Positions 1 through 9,861 of a DNA stretch of 64,000 nucleotides are shown in pieces. The stretch spans positions 2,046,001 to 2,110,000 of the forward strand of contig JAUKTV010000004.1 of the NCBI GenBank assembly GCA_030549205.1, given 5' to 3'. Below the pieces are notes generated by a model. It was not told where the DNA came from, searched no databases, and saw nothing but the letters and a program-made list of their open reading frames with translations. A program made the translations under genes and the position numbers. This DNA comes from Apiosordaria backusii. Lineage: Eukaryota > Ascomycota > Sordariomycetes > Sordariales > Lasiosphaeriaceae. Every line of letters starts with the position of its first letter. The first letter of the stretch is position 1.

Positions 1-394
1 TGTGTGGAGCGAGGGGAAACCTGCTGGGGATCTTTATCGATCCATCAAAAACGACTGAAGCAGTGGACCGCAGGACCTCCATCGCTGAACCATTTGCGTT
101 TGAATCGGCTTTACCCGCAGTTGAGCTGACCAAGTTCAATCATCCGCGTCTTCTTTTCACCGTATCGAGGGCAAGGTCGAGCAAGTCTCCCCTTTGTTAC
201 CGCTCTCCGGCAATTCCCATTCGTGTGTTTTCCTGTTACATACAGAATACCTTACTCCGCTAGGACCCAGCACCCAGGACTCAGCACCACCTGTATCCGC
301 CGCCCAAGCTTCACTGCTTCCACCTTCAATTTTGTTCGGGTTTGCGCGTGCTGCCGTCGGACAGCAGGCACGCCCGGGAAACGGTTGACTAAAA
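1..394 (+). other. 5' flank and leader of the AMPK beta gene
   Basis: Sequence upstream of the AMPK beta start codon. It is pyrimidine-rich near the gene, as is usual for fungal 5' leaders. I see no protein-coding frame with family resemblance here; the short open frames on both strands look accidental. Confidence 0.5.
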
Positions 395-1961
395 ATGGGA
401 AACAGCCCTTCCACTTCAAAACCCGCGAGCCAGTCGTCGTCGTATCAATCCAACGCCCCAGGCCAAAATGAATCCCCACGACCGGTAAGGCGAGATAACA
501 AGCATCCGATTCCGGTACAGAATCACCGGGTCGCCGCCCCTCCCGAACCCTCTCTCACCCAGGCCCAGGGTACCGCGGCCCAGCCACCGTCCAGCAGCAG
601 CAGCCGGCCAAAATCACAGCAGCATCGTCCCGGCGCCGCATCCTCGGGCTATTCCACCCCGTCGTCCTCCGTGACCGCTGACAGCTCCACGACATCTGCG
701 AAGCCCGTCGATGTGAAGCAGGGCATACCCGGCCCCTCGCATGAGCCCGCCAAGCCCGTAGCTGTCCCTTATTCTCACAACTCACCCTCGTCCCCGAGAT
801 CACCCCGCTCACCGCGATCCGAAGACATATACGAAACTGTCGTCATGCCGCACAGCAGTCTACAAGATATGTCATATATGACGCGCCCGCCGCGGCTGCC
901 CCTTCCCATCGAGGAGGAGGTTCACACACCCGGATCGCCCATCATCTCGCCCGCGGACATCGGACAGCCACTAGAAGATGTTGAGGAGCTAGACTCGCAG
1001 GGACTAATGCGCCCTACATCAAATCTAAGCAATGCCTCAATGCTGGAGGAGGAGGATCCCGAGGGACTGCTGGTGGACAAGAACAGGCCGACAGTGCCTA
1101 CGAGGTTAGAATGGCGGCGCGGAGGTGACAAGGTCTACGTTACGGGTACCATCTTTCAGTGGAATCGCAAGACGAGGTTACATCCTGTGTAAGTGCTATG
1201 GACAGTTCCTTGAAGCGCAATGTTTGGGATCGGAAAAAGGGCTAACATGGGTTTTCTTTGGCACAGCGAGGGACGGCCAGGCGTCTTTGCGACCACGATC
1301 AACGTCCTCCCGGGCACCCATCACATCCGGTTCTTGGTTGACGGCCAAATGCAAACAGCCCCTGAGCTCCCAACAACCGTCGATTTCGGAAACAATCTCG
1401 TCAATTACATCGAAGTCAGCCCCGACGATGTCCCCCGGCTTCCGAAAATGGCAGTGGTACGGCAACAGCGCCCGCAACCAAGGACACTTCTTCTCAACCG
1501 GCCCAGAAACCAGATCCGTCTTCAGAGGAAGACCAAAATCAGCAGCAACAGGCAGCCAACTACAGGGAGTGTCCCCCAGCTGAGCTTTTTGCCCACAAAA
1601 TCCCAAAATATCTCCTCGACTTCGACCTGCAGGAGGATGCGCCTCAGTACAACACCGCGTGCTCGGCAATTGAGAAGCTGCCCATGCCACCAGCGCTTCC
1701 TGGGTTCTTGGGCAAGCCCATCTTGAACGCGGCGACGCTGATCAAGGACGACAATAGCGTGCTGAATATGCCGAACCATACTGTGTTGAATCACCTGGCT
1801 ACGAGCAGTATCAAGAACAATATCTTGGCGGTTTCGGCTACGACGAGATATAAGAGCAAGGTATGTCTGTTCTGAATAATTCCTATATGGGGTGTCAAGC
1901 TAACGAGGGACAGTATGTGACTACGATCATGTATAAGCCGACGACGACAGAAGGGATTTAG
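395..1961 (+). CDS. GAL83: AMPK/SNF1 kinase complex beta subunit (frame break in linker)
   Basis: Scaffold subunit of the energy-sensing SNF1/AMPK heterotrimer. It starts MGNS, an N-myristoylation signal, followed by a long Ser/Pro-rich region. A CBM48 glycogen-binding domain (residues ~225-310, with W/G residues around VYVTGTIFQWNRK and HHIRFLVDGQ) and a C-terminal ASC domain (NILAVSATTRYKSK, YVTTIMYKPTT) follow. Introns: 1189-1266 and 1861-1913. Between the two domains the frame changes. Either a 50-nt intron at 1457-1506 (GTACGG...CCCAG) is removed, giving 461 residues, or one C is missing from the C-run at 1432-1436, since adding one gives a natural Pro/Ser/Gln linker. The first option needs no sequence error; the second gives the more linker-like peptide. 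The gene is tail-to-tail with KAE1. Confidence 0.93.
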
Positions 1962-2299
1962 ATTTCTATCATCATTTCACACCAAATCAAGACTATTATT
2001 ATCATTGGTTGGGGGGAGGGGTTTTTGCATCGTGGTTTTAGAAGCCGGGTTTGGAGTAATATGAATTGGTGCCAGAGTTAGCACCAGAAGGTGTGTCCCT
2101 GACTACGTTTTAATGGCGAGAGATATCATTGGGTCATATTACCATGTCCCTAATACCATGTATGTCGGAGGTTTTGAAATGGGGGATTCATGAGTGGATG
2201 GCTGTTTTGCAACAGCCAGTCCAAAATACTGATACCTCACAAGGGTCCAAACTGCTGGCTTTTTTAAGCGGTTGAAATCATGAAAGCCTTTTATCATGA
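1962..2299. other. Convergent intergenic, 3' UTRs of AMPK beta and KAE1
   Basis: 338 bp between two stop codons facing each other. Low-complexity A/T- and G-rich sequence with no coding signal; it most likely holds both 3' UTRs and polyadenylation sites. Confidence 0.6.
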
Positions 2300-3376
2300 T
2301 CACTTTCTCCATTTTACCAACACCTCATCCGTCCTAAACCGCTGCGTACAAGTGCTTTCCTCAATCGGGGTCTTGAACCCCGTCTCGAACGCCAGCAACC
2401 CAGCATGCGCAATCATGATCCCATTATCGATACAAAACCTCTCGTCCGTCGCGTAAACACTGCCGCCCCTTTCCGCAGCCATGGCGCCCATCATCTCCTG
2501 CAGCCTCTCATTACACCCCACGCCGCCGACGATTAGCACCTGGCTGCTCCCCACGTGAGCCATGGCTCGTTCTGTGATTTCCACCAGCATGGCGAATATC
2601 GTCTCCTGCAGAGAAAAACACAGATCCGCCGGGGTGAATGGTTCCCCGTCTGGGCCTTTCCCTCCGTTTTTCATGTGAGCTGCCAGTTCGTCTGCTCGGG
2701 TGAGGATGCCGCTAAACGAGCAGTCCATCCCTTTCACCGCATATGGTAAATCCAGCAGGACCCTCCCGCCTTGCTTGGCCAGCTGCTCGATGTTGTACCC
2801 CGGCGCAGGGTCGTTCGATATCTCTAGCGTCCGCGCAAATCTATCCAGGCAGTTTCCCACTGCTATATCCAGCGCCTCGCCAAAGATACGATATCGCTGC
2901 TCGGCGTAGGCGATTACTTGGGTGTTACCACCGCTGACGTACAGCACGACGGGATGGGAGGCGCCGGTGATGGCGCGGCCCATTTCTATATGGCCTACGC
3001 AGTGGTTTACGCCGACGAGGGGTTTGTTCCATAGAAGGGAGAGGGTTCGGGCGGCGATGGCGACGGAGGTTAGGGGGGCGCCCATGCCGGGGCCCTTGGT
3101 GTAGCAGATGCAGTCGATTTCGGGGATGGTGATGTTGGCTGCGGAGAGGGCTTGGAGGGCGACGCGGACGAAGAAGGAGCGGTGGTGGCGGGCGGTGTCT
3201 TTGGGGAGGAAGCCGGTTCCGGGGGGGGAGACGAAGGTGTGACGGATGTTGGAGAGGACGGTGGAGGTGGAGGTTTCTAGGGAGGTGCCTTCGTGGAGGA
3301 TGATGCCGATGCCGAGTTTGTTGGCTGAGCCCTCGCATCCGAGGGCTATGCGGCGGCGCTTTTTGTTGAGGTCCAT
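2300..3376 (-). CDS. KAE1: KEOPS complex N6-threonylcarbamoyladenosine synthase Kae1 (OSGEP)
   Basis: Catalytic subunit of KEOPS, which transfers threonylcarbamoyl to A37 of ANN-decoding tRNAs in the cytosol and nucleus. It is a single-exon gene of 358 residues, the usual length for the cytosolic Kae1/OSGEP family. The ASKHA fold is recognisable throughout. The metal-binding histidines lie in NHCVGHIE (H125, H129), the nucleotide loop is VSGGNTQV (~147-154), the second glycine loop is VGGVGCNERL, and the last metal aspartate is in CIDNGIMIAH (about D317). There is no mitochondrial presequence, which separates it from the Qri7 paralogue. The start is the only sensible ATG, opening directly into the conserved LGCEGSANK strand. 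Confidence 0.96.
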   Translation of the reverse strand: MDLNKKRRRIALGCEGSANKLGIGIILHEGTSLETSTSTVLSNIRHTFVSPPGTGFLPKDTARHHRSFFVRVALQALSAANITIPEIDCICYTKGPGMGAPLTSVAIAARTLSLLWNKPLVGVNHCVGHIEMGRAITGASHPVVLYVSGGNTQVIAYAEQRYRIFGEALDIAVGNCLDRFARTLEISNDPAPGYNIEQLAKQGGRVLLDLPYAVKGMDCSFSGILTRADELAAHMKNGGKGPDGEPFTPADLCFSLQETIFAMLVEITERAMAHVGSSQVLIVGGVGCNERLQEMMGAMAAERGGSVYATDERFCIDNGIMIAHAGLLAFETGFKTPIEESTCTQRFRTDEVLVKWRK

Positions 3377-5616
3377 TGTTGTTGGGGGTTGTGTTTGTGG
3401 TGGTGGTTAGGGGTTGCTGTTGCTGTTGCTGTTTGAGATGCGATCGGATTATTCAGAGCTGGGATGAAAGATAGTGGGGGTGGGGTGGAGGTTGAGTTGA
3501 GGTTGGTGTTGGGAGACCTTTGCGCGTCCGGCCTTGTCAGGGTATCGCGTCTAGTTGGGAAATAAAAGCTTAATTGATAGGTCGTAGGATAGGAATGAGA
3601 ATATCAGGACTTTGTCAACAAAAATATATGCCTTCGTCTTCGACGTCGTTTTTGACTCCGAAGGGCCTGCAGGAGGGGTAACTTTTTGATATTTCGTCAG
3701 CGGGGCAGGTTTCTTCTGAGAGGTCAGACGTTGATCTGCTGGTACGGAGTACGTACCGAAGCTTCCATCTTGGCTCGTGCGCACTTCCCGATTGGATCAG
3801 GATGCAGGGCTCCGCAAGATTGGAGTCGACGCCTTTTGGGGGCTTCGGTAGTGTGGGACCCCACTGCACCGAGAAAGTACCAATTCTCTTTAGCAGCATC
3901 TCCGGCAAGACATCAGCATCCACCCACACACCTACTGCCCACCATGATCCTATGCACAGAGAGAGAAGGCCTCTTGCCCGTGGGATCTCCTCTTGAAATC
4001 TCTTTCGCTTCCCCATTTTCTGCCCTGGATTTCTCCCCCTGAAGACCAGCGCATGGACCCCAGCTGAGCTCCCCTGTGCTCCTGTGCTTATCTCCAGCAC
4101 GGCGATGCTGATCTTTCACCCTCCTCCCGGGTTGGGACCGCACCTCCGGTGGCGAAGAACTGAGCCTCTTCTTCATTATCTCTCGATTCTTCAGGTATGT
4201 TATTTTTCTGCTTTTTGTCTCCGGAAAACCTCATGCTTGCTTGCCACGGGTTCTGATCCTGGCGGAAGGCTTTCTTCCGGCGCTTACGATTCCGAGACTG
4301 ACTTTGCTTTTACCCAGAGATGCAAGACCAGCGCACACAACACCGACGTCCTCGAAGAAACTTGACACAGTCGTCTACATCCGCCCGCTATGAAAAGCTG
4401 GTATCAGCTCGCGGGAGCTGTTGACAGAGTCCAGTCCTCTCTGCCAAGCTGCCTGCTCGACGTTGGTCTGTCACGGCGAACCGCATCCTACGTGGCCTCA
4501 GTCCTACCCAGGACAGCTACGGTGTTCGAGATCGGCCACAGCTCGGTTTTCCTTCCATGGGAGAGCTTGCGCTCTGCTCTATGCTACGGAGTGTCGTCAG
4601 ACACACAAACATCAGAGACCGGAATTCCCGCGCACTGGACCATCTGCCATGGACCTCGGACTGTGTCAGAATCAGGGCACACGGAGTCTGTAGTGGTGCC
4701 CTCTCTCCCGCTCCAAACGCTCGCGACGACGATGGCGTCAATCTGACACAAATTGCCCCCCTTTCTCTGATGTCGTCCGCTCCTGGATAGGGCCGTCAAG
4801 CTGGGATGACAGGTGGACCCACATTTCTGTGGTCAGCTGGGAATTGCTTCCGAGCCCGCTGCTGGATTGTGCTTTTCTTGTGGTACAAAGCCCTCGCCAA
4901 CAACCACTCCACCTAGAGACCGGCGCATCGGTGAGCGCAGCATCATCATTATGTTCCCAATGGGTATCATCTTCCTTTTTCCCCAAAAGATGAATTTCGA
5001 CGTTCAGCAGCACACTCTGCAAGATCGCCATTCAGTTCACGATCTCGACATTATTGGGGACAACCTTCCTTTATGCGTCGCATCCGCCGTCGGCGATGTT
5101 GATGTTCAACGGCTGCGAGGGGCGTCCCACAATTGGTCGTGGAATAAACTTTGTCGAGCTACCACCGGCGCTCAGGACCCATAACTGGGACCCAACCAGC
5201 ACCGCGGTTCCTTGCAAATTCTCACACCAACAACTTCGACCAGTTCGGGACAACAAAGATTGTTTTCGCAGGTATTACTGCTTCTTTTTTATTTATTATT
5301 CGTCCGCGCGGCACGCCCTTCTTCGGATTTCTATGTCTATGGCATAGTAAGCGATTCTTTTCGCTGTGGTCTATACATCATCCGTCACTCGCTCCGCTCG
5401 CTACCGCACTATATGCTACACAAAACCAACTACACCGAACTCCTCGCCAGGCCACGACGGGCTCCTCTTGTTCCAAGCCCATCGCTAAATGCATCGTCGG
5501 AGTGTTGAGAGGGGATATACAGAGCAGGACCGTCTATGTGGCTGCTGTTTCCCATGCACCTGTACTGGGTGATGGGTAAAAAATAAGGACGAAACACAAA
5601 AGCATAGCGGGCAACC
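3377..5616. other. Gene-poor interval between KAE1 and EPL1
   Basis: 2.2 kb between the KAE1 start and the EPL1 stop. It must contain the KAE1 promoter and EPL1 3' UTR. On the plus strand there is a plausible splice pair (donor GTATGT at 4195, acceptor CCCAG near 4317), which could belong to a non-coding transcript. Open frames here (longest about 160 codons) have no recognisable motif and look accidental. Confidence 0.4.
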
Positions 5617-7540
5617 TCATGTTGTTGGCTTTGCCTGTGCTGGCGACTTTGTCGGCGGCAGTTGTGCTTGTGGTGGCGCTGGTTGGTTTTGTGGTATTGC
5701 ATGCTGTTGTTGCTGCATCATCGCAGCAGCAGCAGCTGGCAACATGGCTCTTGGATTGGGAACTGGTCGATGGGTCATCCATAAAGGAGGTGGGACGGAG
5801 GCACGGAACTTTAGTGCCCGGGTATCAAAGGGATCAACCTCGTACACCGGGGGCTCGTCCTCATCATCTGACGACTGGTCATATTTCCAGCGGTCAACCT
5901 GTTCTGCGCTGACCTCGCGCGGAGGGCTTGCCAAGCCACGACGATCAATCCACAACCGATTGAGACGACCAATCCGCCGACGGTATGATGGCGGGTTTTC
6001 TCTTGACTCCTCATTCGGAGCTACTCCTCTAAATTTCAAGAGCGGGCCAAAGTTCCGTGGCTTCTCGGGCTTGTCAAGCTCCATGGGGGTGGGTTCATCC
6101 AGGGACACTGACGACGCCGAGGCTGGTGGTGTCATCAAATACTGGGTCTTGGCTGGCCTGAAGTTGGGATCTTGAAGGGGTCCATGAACGGGAGACAATG
6201 GACCCCTCGTCAAGTCCACATAGTTGCGATTCCATTCGCTATGGGTCAGCACCTTCTTCTCGATATCAATGCGGAGCTCATTCTCCTTCTCAGCAAGGCG
6301 ATCAGCCAGCTGCGAGAGATCTGCTTCGGCAGGACGACCATCTGGCCGTACGGGCATACGAAGTTGAGCAGGTGGTGGAGGTCGCTGGACGGCAGGGGCT
6401 TCCGGCGCTTTTCTTTTCTGGGGCTGGAAGCGCGTTAGCATCAGTCGAGGCCAGTGGCAGGTTGAAGGGGGAATATGAGCTCACCTTTTGGTTGACAAGA
6501 TCTTCGTCGTCCGTCTTGATCCCCAGCCTGACTTTGAGCTCTTTCAGCGTCGCGCGCGTTTCAAAGATGGCACGATCCGTCTTGAGCATCTCAGCCTTGA
6601 AAAGCTCCCTTTGGTGGGCGGCCATGGCCAACTGGCGCGCATCTTCAAGCTCTCTCCGCAGCCGCTTGAGCTTGTCTGCGCACAGCACATCTCGGGCTCG
6701 GGTCTTGCGAGTAGCACGCACTTCGCGACGACGGAAGCAGACATAGGGGTCCATGTCATCACTGTCAGGGGAGATCTCAAACTTGAGGGTGGGATGTAAC
6801 GGCCGGTTGCTAAGAGCTTGCCGCCGTGATTTCCAATACTCATAAATCTCCTTTGCGTGAGGCATGACCTTTCCTCTTTCGAGGCTCTGAAGCCCCTGCA
6901 GCATCTCTTCGTATGGGGCTATTGTCTGGTCTATTGACGCGTAGGGGGTTTTGATGAAGGCGGTTTCCTCATACACCTCCATGATTCTCTCAAAGTCATC
7001 CTCTGAGAGCTGAGCCGAAGCGGCTCGTTTTTGGTTGTATGCCTTAAGGAAAACATCGTCCTCCTCTGTCATATCGTACAGACATCCTATGCATTCTTCT
7101 ACTGTTTGAGAGAAGCGGATATATGTTGATGGTTGGGAGCATCGCTGCGAGTAGAGCTCCTCATAGTTGAGCGCACTCTCCTGCGGTGGTGGGACGGGAA
7201 TTTCCTTGTCGGCAGCAACACCTGCATGTTGCAGGACTGCCTGAAGATGGTATTCCTGTCATGAAAAGGTCAGCATCAGAAGTGATGATGTGCTGTTGGG
7301 TAAGTCTTGTAGTGTAAGAGAGAGCGATATGGCCCGTGCACGTGCGGGTGCACGTGACACGTGGCCATCAATCAAGGTGAGTTTTTGACATACATTTTCC
7401 TCGGCTTGTTCGACACCGGTTGCGATTTGAGCCTCGGAGGTGAGTTGTTCGTATTCTGAAGGGTCGATTTGGTCTTCCCTGAGGACAGAAAGAGGCGTTT
7501 TTGGTGCTAACTTCTTGATCCTAACCTTCCGGGTCGCCAT
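5617..7540 (-). CDS. EPL1: Enhancer of polycomb-like protein Epl1, NuA4 subunit
   Basis: Scaffold subunit of the NuA4 histone H4/H2A acetyltransferase, binding Esa1 and Yng2 (Piccolo module). Exons 7540-7394, 7255-6485 and 6423-5617 give 574 residues, the normal size for filamentous fungi. The N-terminal EPL1 signature is clear: a basic start (MATRKVRIKKLAPKTPLSV), then REDQIDPSEYE, and after intron 1 a block around NYEELYSQRCSQPSTYIRF. The middle (~110-290) carries the EPcA region, with Tyr-rich and long charged helices containing RRREVRATRKTRARD. The C-terminal third is Pro/Gln-rich with an Ala-Ala-Met/Gln-Gln run. Intron 1 (7393-7256) holds three CACGTG boxes. It is divergent from CNB1 over 1.4 kb. 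Confidence 0.95.
7339..7363. promoter_or_regulatory. Three CACGTG E-boxes within 25 bp, inside EPL1 intron 1
   Basis: Perfect CACGTG palindromes at 7339-7344, 7351-7356 and 7358-7363. CACGTG is the core site of bHLH factors (Cbf1, Pho4, SREBP-like) in fungi. The cluster lies in the first intron of EPL1. Motif identity is seen directly; function is inferred. Confidence 0.5.
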
Positions 7541-8970
7541 GGCTGCTAAGGGCGGTGAGAGGGGCAAAAAGCCTGGGGAAACCCCTAATAAAAAAATTTA
7601 TATCATTCAGCGGACCATGCGAAAAGAGTGTATCGATTTTTTTGATGCAAAAATGGCGTTGTTGGTGGTATTTCGATGGCCAAAGTCTCGTATCGCGATG
7701 GAGTGTCGTTGAAGTTCTGGCGCAGAATTTGCTGTTTTGGCGGCGTGTTCCAGGTCGCTCCTGGCGATTGGCCGAGTTTGGCCTGGCTCTTGAAAGGGGG
7801 GAACGTGCCCACTCTTCCCTTCTTCCCTACCTGCCTAGCCGATTGGGACCGCGACCAGTGCGCCCATTTCCCGTGCAGCACCCAGTAAATTTTTCAAAGG
7901 CGCAGCAAACACCAAGCAATCTGCCCCTCTTTGCACCTAAAAGTCAGGCTCTCATCCCTTATCATGAGCATTCACGGCCGCGCAATGTCTTGACGTCAGT
8001 TTTGTTCACATTGTTGGCCAATTTTTCGTAAATAAAAATTTCTCGTTCACCATTTTTCAAATCATCCGATTTCTGCAGATGCTTGAAATAAACTTATATG
8101 CAATTTCACAAAGCATCGTCAACCACTTCATTACAGTGTGGTTGGACTGCTTGTTGAATCTCAATGACTTTGCGGTGTGGCACGTGCATTCCGTTCTTTT
8201 GCCTTCCTCAGCCTGCCATCGATGGGCGCCTGAACGCGACGCTGCCTCACGGCGGGGACGCGAAAGGTGAGAAAGCCAAGACCAAGGTGAGGCCTTGCCA
8301 AGGCAGCCTGGAATAACTGTGGCTCGCGCATTCCCAATTTCTTTGGCTAAATGTGGCGGCAACCAAGCTGTCAGATGTGGCTGAAATCCCCCACTATCCC
8401 CTGAGGCCTGGTTTGCCTTTCCCCTGTTGCTTGTGCCGCACCCCGCTTTTCGCAAGTCGCCGCCGCCAGTTGGGTTTCCAGCGGGAGAGTGTGTTGATCG
8501 CAAAGCAACCCCATCCAAAAAGGAGTTGGGAAAGCCGCTGAACTTTTGGTTTTTTTTTTAAACAACCTCAGCCTTACTTGGCGAACGGACTGACCTCGCT
8601 CCCCTGCCGCATTGACGCTCTTACCAAGGAGTATTCGGATTTCTGTGCTTGTGTGCTGAATTACACAGCGCAACCTGCAGCCTTGACCTCGACCGCCGAG
8701 CTGATACCGAACCTCACGAGCAAGGAGTGACAAACAGCAACCTTTATCCAAACAGTCTTTTTCAAACACCGGGCCCTGTTAGGTTGTTTGCGCAGGAATC
8801 GTCTCAACTCTTTCATTGACTTGATTGACATCCACCTCACCGCCCATTACGGCTGACAACTGCGAAACCACCAAAACGACGCCTTTCCCTCTTTACGAGA
8901 TATCCTAGACGAGCATACACTTCATACATAATATTACACACCAACTCGATACTTGGGGAAATCGGTCAAA
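7541..8970. other. Divergent promoter region EPL1 / CNB1 and long CNB1 leader
   Basis: 1.43 kb between two start codons pointing outward. It contains a perfect CRE palindrome at 7991-7998. The last ~300 bp before CNB1 are CA/CT-rich, as in fungal transcript leaders. No protein-coding frame is convincing. Confidence 0.5.
7991..7998. promoter_or_regulatory. CRE palindrome TGACGTCA
   Basis: Perfect 8-bp TGACGTCA, the ATF/CREB-type bZIP site, 451 bp upstream of EPL1 and 973 bp upstream of CNB1. In fungi it is bound by Atf1/Sko1-type stress factors. Which gene it serves is not visible. Confidence 0.45.
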
Positions 8971-9861
8971 ATGGGCAACAACACCAGCACCGTGCTGGAC
9001 AATATCGTTCAGGGGTCCAACTGTTGGTTTTACCTTTTTTTTCCGGGAAAACTGATGGACGAAGGAACCGAAATATTGACACATGGTTTTTGCGGTGAAT
9101 AGTCGACAGGGATGAAGTTGACCGGCTGCGAAAGAGGTTTATGAAGTTGGATAAGGCATGTTCAGTTCCCTTTCTTAGGTTGATACGGAAGCACAAGGAG
9201 GAAAGCAAGTTGAACACAGGAACGGGGAGGGGGGCAACGCAGGACCGAAACGAAAGGAAACGAAAAACTGGGTATGTCGGCTAACATGATGCTGTTTCTG
9301 ACATTAGGACAACTCCGGCACTATCGAGCGCGAGGAGTTCCTGTCACTCCCTCAAATATCCTCCAACCCACTTGCCACCAGGTCAGTTTCTCCCCCCTTT
9401 TTTCCCCTCCTCAACACTGATCAATCTGACATGTTGGACCGCCAGAATGATCGCCATCTTCGACGAAGACGGCGGCGGCGACGTCGACTTCCAAGAGTTC
9501 GTCTCGGGCCTCTCGGCCTTCAGCTCCAAGGGCAACAAGGAGCAGAAGCTCCGGTTCGCCTTCAAGGTCTACGACATTGACCGCGACGGCTACATCTCCA
9601 ACGGCGAGCTGTTCATCGTCTTGAAGATGATGGTGGGCAACAACCTGAAGGACCAGCAGCTGCAGCAGATTGTGGACAAGACCATCATGGAGGCGGACCT
9701 GGACAAGGACGGCAAGATCAGCTTTGAGGAGTTCACCAAGATGGTGGAGAATACGGATGTCAGTATGAGTATGACGCTAGGTACGTATCTTTTTGCAGGG
9801 TGAGGTGTTTTGAAGGGGATGATGATGATGCTGACGCTGGTGAAACACAGATCAATTCTAA
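8971..9861 (+). CDS. CNB1: Calcineurin regulatory subunit B
   Basis: Ca2+-binding regulatory subunit of the Ca2+/calmodulin-dependent phosphatase calcineurin. Five exons (8971-9022, 9103-9155, 9308-9381, 9446-9780, 9851-9861) encode exactly 174 residues, the normal length. Gly2 of MGNNTSTVLDNIV is the myristoylation site. Four EF-hand loops are intact: DKDNSGTIEREE, DEDGGGDVDFQE, DIDRDGYISNGE and DLDKDGKISFEE. Intron 2 (9156-9307) begins GCATGT and ends TTAG, so it is a GC-AG intron, and it splits EF-hand loop 1 after its second residue. The 5-codon-scale last exon encodes only the end of the protein. Frame and homology agree at every junction. Confidence 0.97.

Noticed and set aside
4390..4746. 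118-codon ATG frame between KAE1 and EPL1, preceded by a possible spliced leader
   Set aside because: Serine-rich, random composition; the splice pair upstream may be real but the frame shows no sign of being coding.
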